Assembly (NCBI GenBank): GCA_014281115.1
Contig: JACONQ010000007.1
Coordinates: forward strand, 1,488,001 to 1,552,000
Direction: 5' to 3'
DNA from: Laburnicola sp. R22_1
Taxonomy: Eukaryota > Ascomycota > Dothideomycetes > Pleosporales > Didymosphaeriaceae
Length of the DNA: 64,000 bases
The notes beneath the pieces were generated by a model. The model made no database searches, was not told where the DNA came from, and was given only the letters and a program-made list of their open reading frames with translations. Position numbers and translations under genes: made by a program. This document shows, in pieces, positions 37,636 to 48,931 of the stretch (position 1 is its first letter; each line of letters opens with the position of its first letter).

Positions 37636-39020
37636 ATGGCAGACGCCCCATCCGACTCGGCGCTCCTCCGCGCCATTTCCACCGACACACTCCCCAACTC
37701 GGCGGCCCTCGCCCACCTCCTCAGCCGCAAACACGCCTTCGAGAACGAGAACTCGAGTGACGCGCCCCTCACGGCCGGTCAGCGCGCTAGGATCCTGCAC
37801 ATCTTCGACGATGCGGTCCACGTGCAGCGAAGAAGGCGGAAGAGGAGAATGCGTCTGTGTGTCGCGTGCTGAAGAAGGCGCTTACGGAAGTGGCGAGGGT
37901 GATTTTTGAGGCGGAGAGGGAGAGGGAGAGGGAGAGGGAGAGGAAGAGGAAGAGGAAGATGAAGATGAAGATAAAGGATGGTGGGGAGGCGACGGCGATG
38001 AAGCGGGGAGGCGGAAAGAGCGAGGCGGGTACGTCTGGCGTGATGCGGAAAGAGCAGCGTGGTGCACTTCAACGGCAGGCGGTGGGCGCAGACGCAGATG
38101 CGAAGAAAGCATTGCCCGCCGTACCCACTGCCCCGTCTCCGAGCATGAAGCGAAAGCCGCCATCCGTGGAAACGAAGAAGCCAGCGTCCCGTAAGCGGAG
38201 GCAGTTGAAGGCGCCTCCCAAGTCGAATGCCTACGTCGAAGACTCGAGCTCTGCTACGGACAGAGATGACGCGGGGCCGTTGAAACGGTCTGCATCCCGA
38301 GGCCGCACGGGTTCCAAGACCAAGCTGGCAGCTCACACCGCCGAGGCAAACGGCAAACAGAGCCTCATTGTCAAGCTCCGCGTGCGCGTCCCGAGTTATC
38401 TCTTGAGCGACTGTCCCACCCCCAACCTCCGCGGTGCAGCCAACAACCCCAAGCCTCGCTCGAGCATCACACCTACCAACAATCCCCCAAACACGCACGT
38501 CCCCATCCCATCCCCCTCAGACCCCCCCATCAGCGACGACTCCGACCCAGCCTGGGAATCCGACACCTCCCCCGAGTCACCCCGTCGCCCACCTCCCACC
38601 TTGCCAGCCCCCACCTTCCTCACGCAGCACGCTTTCCCGCCCTACCCTCCGCTCTCCGCTCGCGACCTCGCTCCCTTCTCCAAAGGCGTAGACATCGCCC
38701 TGACCAACCTCACCGACGACGCCCAGGCCAACCCGGACCTCACGCTGCTCGAGCTCGTGCAGGAACTCGAGGACAACAAGCCCACGCTCCAGGTCAGACG
38801 CAACGAGCATGACGACAGGAAGAGCGTGCTCGAGGGGGGGGAGTATGTATATGCTGCCGTGAAGCAGTTTTGCGAGGATGCCGACAAGGACAAGAAGGAT
38901 CGTGGTGGGAATGGGGGTGGCGAGCAGAGGTTGGATGTGGGCGAGGTTACGCGGGCGTTTCTGGATCATGTGCAGAGGGAGCATGAGATGGCGGAGAGGA
39001 GATTGGGTTTGAAGCCGTAG
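37636..39020 (+). CDS. Basic low-complexity protein, function unknown
   Basis: Starts MADAPSDSALLRAISTDTLP at 37,636. The N-terminal frame closes at 37,872, while the C-terminal part is open in another frame to 39,020. A 50-nt intron at 37,778-37,827 (weak donor GTCAGC, acceptor GTGCAG) joins them in phase and gives 444 aa. Without it, a 1-nt shift near 37,827 would join ARILHIFDDAVHVQ to KKAEEENASV and give about 461 aa. Visible features: a Glu/Arg repeat from GAGAGG hexamers (37,914-37,950), a Lys/Arg-rich region suggesting nuclear location, a Pro/Ser-rich middle, and a C-terminal conserved-looking segment (SKGVDIALTNLTDDAQANPD, then EYVYAAVKQFCED and FLDHVQREHEMAERRLGLKP). I recognise no family. 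Confidence 0.65.
37914..37960 (+). repeat. GAGAGG/GAAGAG hexamer repeat in coding sequence
   Basis: Purine-only tandem hexamers encoding alternating Glu-Arg then Lys-Arg and Lys-Met. Prone to length variation, and 90-140 bp from the frame problem of the host gene. Confidence 0.85.
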
Positions 39021-40147
39021 GGGGATGGCTTTGCGGTTGGTTGGTGGATGGGTTTGACAATGAGCGGGAACCATCATGTTGCCGACTAGGAAGGGACGGC
39101 TTGGAGAATCTGGACAGGGTGGAAATTGGCTGTACCGAGCCTGGAGAAAGAGTGAAAGCAATGACGACGACCAAGTCTGAAACTGGCTATACTCTTGGAG
39201 ATTTCTGAGCCACGGGTACAATGTGTATGAAGGCCAAGTAGACATGGGGTACGAGTAATAGTCATGCAATAGAAATTCGAAAAGAAAACAAAAAACGGTG
39301 CGATGCATATCCATTCTGAAATTCGAGTTGAATCCGACACGGCAGGGACGGAAACAACATCAACAAATCCAGTTCACCATGAATGCCTACCTATCCTACA
39401 AACCATCATCGACCGTACCCGCTCTCTTGTCATGTTCTTACATAAATCATTCTTCCAGGAAGGAAGACGTACCCTCATGGTATCTCGTCCATGTCATACG
39501 GTAGGACCCAGAATGCCTTCGTTATGTATTCAATGATTGTCCATGTGTCCTTCCTGTTCCCAATGCTGCCAAATTTTGACGGTAGAGCATGCCGCCATCG
39601 TCGCAGTTCAATAGCTTCTCGCTAGGTGAGTCTTCAACTCGCCGGCTTTCATGTTACTCTGGCTTCTGGCCGCATGCAGATTGATCTAGGCCGCCTACGC
39701 GGGACGCTGAGTTGAGAAGCGCCTCCGATCAGGTAATCCGGCGAGCTTGCTAGTCCCGGCTGAATGACCGGCGTGGGTTGCAGTATCTAGTTGTGACTGT
39801 AGGTGTTGGACAAGTCGCGCGCGTTCCGTGCGTGACGCCTGATTCCCCTGGTTGGATATCGTTTAGCACGCGTGACGAGCCTCGAAATGAGGACTATTCT
39901 AGGTCTTCTTATTTTGCTTCTTCAATCGTGTTACGCGTTGCATCGCGTCTGTCTCCGCCGCATTGTCTCATGCATGCGTGATCCGTGGGTTGTACTTGCT
40001 TAGAGCCACCATGCTTGAGTGCGTGATGACCACGCATGCGTTTTACGGGGCTAGAAGCGCCCCAGAAGCTTCGGTGGCGCAGTTCTCGCCTTTGCAATAG
40101 GAGAACATGCCCATTCCCGGGTTCGTTATTGGTGGTAATTTTCTTCC
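39021..40147. other. Intergenic region between convergent genes
   Basis: 1.1 kb separating the 3' end of the basic protein from the 3' end of the minus-strand Zn2Cys6 gene. No supported coding sequence. Confidence 0.5.
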
Positions 40148-42757
40148 TCAAAAAGGCGCCTGCGAGTATGGTTGGAAAAGTTGGTGGCTCTGCTGAATCA
40201 TTTCCTCAATTTTGCCCGTCTCGTTAGCTTCAAAATCGTGCATCAATTTCATTTGCTGCTCTTGGTTCAGGCCGATGCCCCTGCCCAAATTGTCTTGACT
40301 CCATTGTGGATAAAGATAATCAGTCATTGGGTATCCTTGATGTGCTGCATAACTCTCATTGTACACTGGCGAGGGAATCGGCTGAGTAGCGTTCCGCATG
40401 CCAAATGGTTCCTGTGGCGGCATGGAAAAGGTCGGGTTCCACCGAGGAAGCTCCGCAAACGTAGTGGGTAGAGACGTAAACTGCGTGTTTGACGAGTAGT
40501 TGAATGTAGGCATGCAAGCATCAATGGAGGTCTTGCCATTGGACTCGGTGTAAGGTAGCTGGTGTAATTGTTGCGGTGATGTTTGGAGCGACGTAGGCTG
40601 GATACTCGGAGACGGCGAGGACAAGCCCCCATGGGCATTGTCGAAATTGAAGAAAGGCTGGTTCTGGTTCGCAGGTAAATAACCAAAGGGAGGTGGCACA
40701 GTTTCGGAGGGCGTTCTCACTGATGCGGTCGACTCTGACGCCGGGCTTGTTGTGCGCGATCTATTAATGCCTTCGACGATGCTTGATGACAAAACCGATG
40801 CGCTGTCAGAGGGCGACACGGCTGAAATGGGAATGTCCCCGTCCTTGTCGTATATCCTCATACAAGCGTTGATGAGGTTTTGATAGAGTTCTAGAGCAGA
40901 TGCTACACCAGGCCATCGCTCCGATGCCAGCTCGATAGATTCAAGCGCAACCCTCAGATGATTCTCGACATCTTCCCGGCTGTGCTTGAGACGCACCTCG
41001 GAGTATGATAGGCTCCAAAGCATGACATTCACCACCATGAAAATGGCTTGCGTGAAGATCCATGTCACATCCACACTCTGCGTTTGGATCTGTTTGCGAG
41101 TCATGTGAATGTTGTATTCACAGGCAGCGTAACATAGCACGGCAGCACGTGCTGAAGGGCGCGGGATCTGTGGGGATGGACGGTACAGAAGGCAAACCAT
41201 GGTGTTATACCTTCCGATGAACCTGAAATCTTGTTAGCCCCGAGATGAAGGTGTTGCCAAAATCAATTCCCTACCATACTTTGTTGAGCCCCGAGCCACC
41301 GTCCATCTCGGGGCTCGTGTCTCTCCATGCTTCTATTTTGGCCTGCATCTCGGTAAACCAGGGGTCTTTGTCATCTTTTGGTTCGGGCCGTTTTTTGAGA
41401 TAAAGCTTCCTTCGCATCTCCAGCTGTAGCAGTCGCATCTTGTAGATATGGATGCCAATCCACTTCTTTAAGGAGGCTTGCGGGGCAGGCAGGATACCAT
41501 CCTTGGTGATGAAGACGTCATCGACGAGTTCGCAAAAGTTGACGTCGATGTGTTCGCGTCTTGTCGCAAAATGACTAGGCCTGCCGAGGCTGTGAGACAG
41601 GCCGCACTCCATGGAGAGGATGCTCCAGAAGACGCGCCGACGCATATCAATCTCGAGAGGATCGGCAGGTCTGCCGCCAAGGCCCATGGTGATGGTCTTC
41701 TCCTCATGCAGCCCCAAGGCCTGGCATAGCCTGATGCCCAGACCGACTATATAATACACGGCCGTCCTGGTCGGAGTCAAGAGCGAATAGCCAGCAATAA
41801 GGGCGAAACACTGCAGCGTCTTGAGGTTCATGGGCTTGATGGCTTCCTCGAAGAACTTGAGGGCCGCGAGGTAGTAACTGTCGGCGAGGCCGGCGTACTG
41901 GGTATCCATTCTCTGGAGACTGATGGCAATGACCATGCGGAGGCAGAAGTTGTGGTAGGCGTCTCGCGACCCGTTGTATACGTCTTGGACCTGCTTGGTA
42001 AAGGTCGGCTCGTGGAAGATGGGGTACATGGCGTGCACTGGTCGGGTTAGCTGACTGTGGAGGGAGAGGGCACGAAGCATACACGCCTTTGCAGTAGAAG
42101 AGCTCGACCAGAAGGTTGGTCAGCTCTCGGTTGGGCAGCTCCTCGGCCGCCACGTCGCTCACAAGCGGGTAGACCTTGGAGGTGGGGCGGGCATCCTCCT
42201 GGTCGAAGGTGGCCTTTATCGACTTTGCGCGGGCGGCGGGCACGATCTCGGATATGCTCTTGGAGTCGGTGAACTGCTTGGCCAGCTGCATGACCAGGCG
42301 CGTGATGGTGATGCCGCTCGAGGGGCCGAGGAACTTGGACTCGTCCGTGTCCTGCACCTTGACCTGGGCGGCGCCGCGCATCGTGTCCTCCTGGTCGGGC
42401 TCGTGGTCCTCCTTGTCGAGGGCGGCGAGCTGCTTCTCGAGGGCGCGCACCTTGTGCTGCAGGTGCACGACGTAGTTGCGGGGGATCTTCTGGCCCTTGG
42501 CGGGGTCGTAGTACTCGCAGTGGGAGCTGGTGCGCTCGCAGGGACCGCAGCGGGGAAGGCCCGGATCGCATCGCGTCTTGCGCTATGCACAGTCTCAGTA
42601 CATGGCATGTGGATGTGGAGGTTGGTGTTGGCGTCGAGGCGCGCGAGGGGCTTACCGTGCGGCAGCGGCAGCAGGCCGTGAGCGTGTGGGCGATGCGGGC
42701 GGGCGACGACGACGACGACGACGCGGCGGCCTCCTCGGTGGACGGCAGCGTGGCCAT
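40148..42757 (-). CDS. Zn2Cys6 transcription factor with fungal-specific domain (I)
   Basis: Four exons (42,757-42,656; 42,582-42,087; 42,037-41,275; 41,222-40,148), 811 aa. Splicing exon 1 to 2 completes the zinc cluster: Cys29, 32, 39, 46, 49 and 56 (CCRCRT|RKTRCDPGLPRC then GPCERTSSHC). A linker and dimerisation coiled coil follow (VHLQHKVRALEKQLAAL). Exon 2 to 3 joins in phase only with a GC donor (AAAG|GCGTGT), giving FYCK|VHAMYPIFHEPTF as in relatives; a GCTAAC branch site precedes the acceptor. The fungal-specific domain (PF04082 type) spans about 195-520, with RRRVFWSILSMECGLSHSLGR. The Pro/Ser/Gln-rich C-terminus is a likely activation region. It probably acts in the nucleus as a DNA-binding regulator; target pathway unknown. 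Divergent from a second Zn2Cys6 gene. Confidence 0.88.
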
Positions 42758-43382
42758 GGTCGTGGCAGGGGGATCGCACTCGAGCGCAGGACCAGTCCGG
42801 CGTGGGGAGCGTCAGCGGATATAGCGACGGCGCGCACATCCATGCAGGCGAGGGGAGGAGAGGAAGGGCGAGGCGCTGGCGAGGCACCGAGGCTCGTTCG
42901 CGGCACAGCCCAGGGCAGGGCGAACTCGCTGCCTGTCGACCTCGTTGCTGGTCGATCTCGTTGCTGGATCGCGAGGCAGAGCGAGAGAGGTTGCATGCAT
43001 GAACACCATCGGCCTTTTTTTGATATCCAAGAGTCTACTACTAGCCCACCCGCGACGCGCCTCGTAATCAAACGGCAATGCCATGACTTGGCGCCCTGCC
43101 CCTCTCAAGAGTCTCCACAACCACGCCGCGCCACGATACATGATCCGAGACGACGCCCTGGCTCCTGTGCTGCGCTGTGCTGTGCTGTGCTGTGCTGCGA
43201 ACCACCCACCCAAGCTTCGCTGCCGCTGGCCTGGTCGCACTAGGCCCCTCTACTACATTCGCTGACACGCCCGTGAGTCCCCCTGCGTGCGTTCCAGTCG
43301 GCCCTTCTGTGCCCATGTGTTGACGTCCGCCCCGGGGCCATGATTCCAGAGCTCGACCTCTCCCTTCGTTGGGAACCATCTC
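42758..43382. promoter_or_regulatory. Shared upstream region of two divergent Zn2Cys6 genes
   Basis: 625 bp between start codons. Contains a short CTGTG(C) tandem at about 43,166-43,198 and several direct TCGTTGCTGG-type repeats near 42,940-42,970. Possible co-regulation is an inference from geometry only. Confidence 0.45.
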
Positions 43383-45734
43383 ATGGTGCTGGAAACGCCG
43401 TTGCTCCGTGTGAGCAGGCCTGTTGCGGCTTGCCAACGATGCAGATCCGCCAAGATCAAATGTGACGGAAAGCTGCCTGCCTGCACCGCCTGCGAGAAGT
43501 CCAACCGCGCCTCGGAATGCTCGAGCACCAACGACCAGTTTGCCCGCGGCAAGGAGAGGAGTTATGTTGCCACCCTCGAGGCCAAAGTCGAGAGACTGGA
43601 AAAGAAAATTGCCGAAGCGAAAGCGCGGCGAAAGTCGTCCACCATGATGCTCGATACCGACGTGGCGAGCCCCCGTCGAGGCTCGGTCGAGACGGTCAAG
43701 GCAGGCAGCTCCAACAGTCGCGCTGCACAACGTAGAGAAGCATCGAGCATAGACGAGCTTGTGTCGGATTTTGGCTTGCTGTGGGTGCCTCATGGCGTCT
43801 TGGTCAACGTAGACTGACACCTGCCAGCGCTGTCAACGCTACCGCAAGAGACTTCTACGGCTTCACCACCGAGATGTCGTATGCTCGTCTGATACTGTCC
43901 GCAAGCTCCAAGGAACCCATGCCGGCCGGCCTCACAAAGAAACTCCCTCCGCGGTATGCCGCGACTCCCCTAATCCAACAGTATGTGAATGATATCTTCA
44001 CCCTGTTGCCCATCTTCGAGGAGGCGACCTTGTACGCCTGCGTGGACGCCGTCTATCACCTCGAGGGCGTAGCCAAACCCTTCGATATTTGGGTAGTGCG
44101 CATGGTGCTGGCCATAGCGTGCCTGTCGCAGTCGGACCAGCGCGGAGACACGCTGTACTCGGATGCCGTTGGCCATGTCAACGCCGCCCTGGAGCAGGCA
44201 GAAAAGGTTCTGCATCCCGGCTTCATCAGCAGCATCCAAGCACTGGTCCTGCTGGTCATCTACGCCACCATGGATCCACACCACTTCGACAGCTGGACGC
44301 TGGTCGGCGCTGCGTCCAGAGCCATGGTCGACCTTGGCATCCACCAGGACCCGTCCAAAAGCATGGCCATCGTTCGCGCCAAGCTCGAGATTCGAAGGCG
44401 TGTCTACTGGTGCGTCTACTCGCTAGACAGGTATGTACACTGTGGTAGTTGCTGTGTGCTCTGCCGCCCTTTGCCTGACGGTGCTTAGATCCACGTCCCT
44501 GGTCCAAACTCGCGCCTTCTCCTTTTCAGACGATTCCGCGCACGTGAACCTTCCCTTTCACAGCTCACCTACCTCGCCAAAACACTCGTCGCCGCAGAGC
44601 CATGTCTTTCTACAGACATTCGAGTCCGCCCTGGATCTGTTCCGGATCCGTCAGATACAATCCGAGTGGTACATGGATCTGTTCCAATCCGGCCGCGAAC
44701 CGTGGCAAGACCCCTACCCGTACATTTGGACCATGTACAACCGCATGACGGACTGGTTCCAGTCCATGTCCCAGGCCACCCTTCCAGCGCTGAAGTCCTT
44801 TTTCGAGCTCGAGCTCCTCTACAGCTACGTCTATATATTGTCGCCAAGTTCCCGCGTGCCGCACATCCAAGAGTATGCTCAGCGGCTCATCTTTGAACAC
44901 TGCATCGCGTACTCGACTAATCTGCTTGCGCAAATTAACAAAACATCCAACACGACAAAACCGCCAGTCACCTTCTACGATGCCATGCGCGCGTATATGA
45001 CGGGCCGTCAGTTCGTCGACGTGCTGTCACGCAACATGGACGCGATTCTCAATCCTACACCGCCGAATCCACCCGCTCCTTCCTCTTTGCCAGATGCATC
45101 CGAAGATCCCCTTGCTCCCCCTGCCCCCATCGCGGCACCACCTTTTCCCAATCCTTTGTTGCCGGACGGCCACTCCATGCCTCAGCACCCGGCCACGCGT
45201 GCCATCAACGCCATCAATGATTTCACGAATATTCTTTCTCGTTTTGGTCTACGTTTTGGATTCACTCACTGGCGGGACAGGTTCCAGCGGGAGTCCCAGG
45301 CGCTCTTGACGCAACTCTATAATCGCGCGGCTGCTGCTCCACGTACCTCTCCCCTATCACAAAGCATGCCTGCTCAACAATACTTTTCTCAGCCATGGGC
45401 AAGCGTGCCAGCGTCCTCACCACAACAACAATTGTACCGTGGTTTGCCAACAACGCCGCCGACTATTTACCCTACACAGACTAGCCCGTATTCGACCAGT
45501 CCGTACAATGCCCACAGCAGTCCATTTGCATCGCATTCGCCCGGTCAGACACCGGATTGGACTACGCCATCACCGCAACCGATGCCTGATATGCCGCAGC
45601 CGAGTGAAGGAAGGACGAGGCAAGCTCTAGTATACGGGCCTGGGATACCTGCGCAGCAACAGTCCCATTCCCCAGGGCCAGACACGGGTGCGTCGGTACA
45701 GAATCTGAATTCTAACCATGTCAACTGGGGATGA
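43383..45734 (+). CDS. Zn2Cys6 transcription factor with fungal-specific domain (II)
   Basis: Exons 43,383-43,780, 43,828-44,430 and 44,489-45,734; introns of 47 and 58 nt (GTGGGT...CCAG with CTGAC branch; GTATGT...TTAG); 748 aa. Zinc cluster Cys17, 20, 27, 34, 37 and 46 (CQRCRSAKIKCDGKLPACTA), then a coiled coil about 62-80 (LEAKVERLEKKIAEAKARR). Splice 1 gives DFGLL|AVNATARDFYGF, splice 2 gives VYSLDR|STSLVQTRAFSF, both in phase. The regulator domain (about 165-420) has VRMVLAIACLSQSDQ and RRRVYWCVYSLDR. The last ~250 residues are Pro/Ser/Gln-rich with TSPYSTSPY-type repeats, a likely transactivation region. Nuclear DNA-binding regulator; targets unknown. It is not a close copy of its divergent neighbour, since the clusters differ in sequence. 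Confidence 0.9.
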
Positions 45735-46212
45735 GTGCGGTAACCCTCTAGATGATGAGGCGGCCGCCGGTTTGGGATTTTACGACAATGATTGTGACTT
45801 AGCGCGGTGTAACGAAATAAATTTCTTTCGTCTGCAGTCTTCGGGAAATTTCAGTTCCTTCTACAGCCAGCTTTTTTTCTGCAAGTCTATCGCTTCGCAA
45901 AGTGCACTCGTTATACTACCACACTGCTCACGAGAGGCCGTGGTGGACCGATGTACATTATCTGTCTACAGCACCCAGCATTGTCCAGGCTAAGCGTAGT
46001 GTAAGGCTAAACGCTTACCCGTTGCCCCCCTACCGAGGGCCAAGGCATGTTCGTAAGTTGTAGGCTAGTCCCTGCGGGCAACTTCTTAGCGAGCGGCTTC
46101 GATGGTCAGCATCGCCTCCGCATTCTCTTACATTGCATTAAAATGCAAGGGCTAGAACTCCATTTCGACACATTTGCCGCATCCGCATCTGAATTTTCTC
46201 GTTTGTAACAGG
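45735..46212. other. Intergenic region
   Basis: 3' UTR of the Zn2Cys6 gene and unannotatable sequence. No motif recognised. Confidence 0.5.
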
Positions 46213-46515
46213 ATGGTAAACCTTAGCCGGTCATGGGGCTGTCGAGTGTGCAAGCAGCGACGAATCAAATGCGATAAGACGGAGCCAGCATGCAAAAGGT
46301 GTACCAAAGGGGGCCCCACATGCCCGGGATACGATGTTGAGAAGCCATTGAAGATAAGGTTCAAGGACGAGACGACACTGGTTACTTCTCGAGCAGAAGC
46401 TGGCGTCCCGGCTCGCGGACGCCCCCCGGCGCTCCAGATTACTGTGCAGGAGGACTTTGAGTCACGGGCCCTCAACTTTTTCATTTTGAATTTTGCAACG
46501 TCGAAGTCTCGCTAG
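46213..46515 (+). pseudogene. Truncated Zn2Cys6 regulator, N-terminal fragment
   Basis: 100 codons with a perfect zinc cluster: WGCRVCKQRRIKCDKTEPAC then KRCTKGGPTCPGY (C-x2-C-x6-C-x6-C-x2-C-x6-C). It continues PLKIRF...EDFESRALNFFILNFATS, the usual start of the regulator region in this type of protein, and stops at SKSR. An in-frame ATG at 46,174 would add 13 residues. Intact relatives are usually 400-700 aa, and no continuation is found downstream in any frame. A missed intron is possible but nothing convincing follows. Best read as a gene remnant. Confidence 0.65.
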
Positions 46516-47435
46516 CCATACGCGAGAGCCAGCCTGTAGGTACTATCCCGGTACAATGTGTGCTCTAGCTAGCTCGTCGTTACGGAATATTGTCTCTCTT
46601 CGCTTAGAGCAATTCCTTCGAACAATGAGGCTATTTGGGTTGGATCGCGGGTGACGCAATCAATCAGTTGATCATAGGGAAACTTATGCGAGGAGTGTGC
46701 GCAGTGCTTTAAGGTTGCAGATTCACTAGCAAATGTTACGATTTGCAGTGACTAACAATGCTATAGGTTCATCAGCCCCATTCGGTGCCTACAGGCTGCC
46801 GAAATTATACGAATTCGAGATCGCTGACTTATCTAGGCTCATGTCCGGGTCGTAAACGATGAACGTCCTTCAAGGTTTGCACTAGTGCAGTCAGATAGTA
46901 GGACGCACAATGCAGTTATGAACACTTTCAGAAAATCCATCATCTGACACTTCTGTGGAAGGCGACGTTGGTAAGCCATATTGTCAATATCCTTATAGAA
47001 ACGCTGTTAGAACCGGACGTCCTTCTAAGCTACGTTCGCTCGCTACGCTACAAACCAGCCGAGATGGATGTCGCAATGATATTCCCATGCCACCTTCATT
47101 CATCGAGTACTATATGTTTTGAACCGGCCACGCCATTCGATTCGCCCCAGTTGTGCGTACGACAACCCGGAGCTTCGGCGATAAAGGCAGTAATTCCGAG
47201 GCACTTGTCCACTTATCATATGATCGTTAGCAATCTGCTAGGCTTATCTTCTGAGATCTGTGACCCAGATACGACTTCCAACATCGAATTGTTTTCGTGC
47301 TTTGAAAAACAAGTCGGCGAAAAGAGGTGATCGAGAAACGGTACAGTGACCGGCGATAACTACAGCACTCGACCTCTCGCGAACAACAGAGGCGTCATCG
47401 GGTAATATACCTCAGCCCATTTTTGCAACAGCACT
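46516..47435. other. Relic-bearing spacer
   Basis: Holds a 120-codon plus-strand open frame (46,968-47,330) without recognisable domain, perhaps more debris of a regulator gene. Composition is intermediate and the stretch lacks a convincing gene. Confidence 0.4.
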
Positions 47436-47774
47436 ATGGAACGGTCTTTCCACTTTGTCGATAGCACACAAATCAATCGATCCGCAAGAAAGTCGATGCG
47501 TCGGCATGTCATGATTGGCAAGAACGCTGGCAAAACACTTTATCGAAAATCTAGATCAGCGGACACAAGGCGTCAGACATCTAAATCATCAGCCGTCTCC
47601 TCCTTGAATACTCGACAAGTTGAAGTCAACGTTGTGCCTGGGTTGGAAATTTATATGCCAGCACCTATGGCCCACAACGCACTTGGCAGCGTTTCGTTCC
47701 CGGTTGAGCTTACGCCTCGGTATGCCGACGTAATCTCAAAATGCAAGTCAAACATACCCTTTGCAAGTTTTTAA
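47436..47774 (+). pseudogene. Fungal regulator N-terminal fragment
   Basis: 112 codons opening MERSFHFVDSTQINRSARKS followed by MRRHVMIGKNAGK. This resembles the N-terminus of fungal-specific transcription-factor-like proteins lacking a zinc cluster (family resemblance from memory, an inference). It ends KCKSNIPFASF at a TAA only 2 bp from the end of the opposing dehydrogenase fragment, so the rest of the gene appears lost at a rearrangement junction. Confidence 0.45.
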
Positions 47775-47775
47775 G

Positions 47776-48108
47776 CTAACTATGGGGGCGGTAGTCGATG
47801 TCAGGATATTCGGTTTGGAGTTTGTGGATGCATGCTTGGAGTTTGTGGGGGGTGCGGCTGGCGAGGATCAAGTGGGCTGGGGACTGGGAGGCCTGTTTTT
47901 CGGTGAGTTTGATGAGTTAACATGGACGGGAACACTATACAAAGGCTTGTAGTGTCGTGAAGCCGATACCCCTCATATTGGCGCCGGTTACGATGATGGT
48001 TTTGCCGCGGATGCCGTCGGCGAAGGCTTGGGCGGCTTTGAGAGCTTCGGTGTCATCGCCGAAAGACGGGTGTTGTAGATGGCATCTTGTCGTGGTGCTA
48101 AGATCAGA
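47776..48108 (-). pseudogene. Truncated short-chain dehydrogenase, N-terminal fragment
   Basis: On the minus strand: HPSFGDDTEALKAAQAFADG, then IRGKTIIVTGANMRGIGFTT (TGxxxGIG nucleotide-binding motif of SDRs), LQAF, a 48-nt intron (47,940-47,893; donor GTATAG, TTAAC branch, CAG acceptor), then ASQSPAHLILASRTPHKLQA and IHKLQTEYPDIDYRP before a stop at 47,776. The family runs on to about 300 aa with a YxxxK active site, absent here. The start is also damaged: an ATG (about 48,087) lies one base out of frame with HLQHPSF. A dead gene fragment by sequence. Confidence 0.75.
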
Positions 48109-48249
48109 CGAGAGAACGATATGGAGTCTGGTTCTCAGACTGGCGGGAGAACCGTCAGCTATTTGTAGTCTCACTTCCGCATGTTGGAACTTGGCCCGAG
48201 GTTGCACTTTGTCTGAACCACTCTCTTCAAGCCAATGAGAGATTTACTA

Positions 48250-48931
48250 CCCCATTTAGAAGATGGCCGGTAAGACCCAGGGTCGGTGTTCGAGTATACT
48301 AGACTGGATATTGGGCGTCTATAATAGGCTCGTCTACTCAGCCAATGGGAGTTTTGAATGCCTGGTGCACGTGGCGGCCAATACCCCGGGCCTTGTGCAA
48401 TGCCATGACAACCGCATGACGATCATTACATTCTCTTATGAAATACAAATGGGCGATGAAGTTTTGCTGCGGCCTTTGTTCGGTTCCAATGCGGTCACTG
48501 TACTATTTTTAGGCAAATGTTGACGGTATCACGTAGGTTTTACTCCGCAGAGTCGTAAGTCCGGACGGGCTTCGCGGCAGACTGTGCTCATTGGTAAAGG
48601 TCCTTCGTGCTATACGTCTCTGAAGCCTTATCAAGGAGAGACGGGCCGTAGTGACTATCGTATACATTAATAGGTAAATGCCACGCATAAGAAGGCCTAA
48701 AAGCTAAGTTGAATTACAAGAACACACTTCATAATGTGATTATTGTGGGTATCGTTGATTTAACAATGCTCTCAATTTTCGGCATTGTAAACGTACAACT
48801 TTATACTTCACCCTTTTATAAGGACCTAATCGAAAGCTGTTCATTATCCTCCCCAAACAACATTCGGATCGAAACTACTATTTCACATCAATATCTTCGC
48901 AACAACAAACCACCAACGAACAGCAATAATC
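48250..48931. other. Intergenic region
   Basis: No supported gene. Probable promoter and 5' UTR of the RING-like gene in the last 200 bp. Confidence 0.45.

Noticed and set aside
37779..38498. 239-codon minus-strand frame
   Set aside because: Arg/Leu/Pro-rich antisense of the purine-rich coding repeat; no plausible protein.
42530..43243. 237-codon plus-strand frame between the two Zn2Cys6 genes
   Set aside because: Covers exon 1 of the minus gene and the shared promoter; low-complexity Arg/Gly composition.
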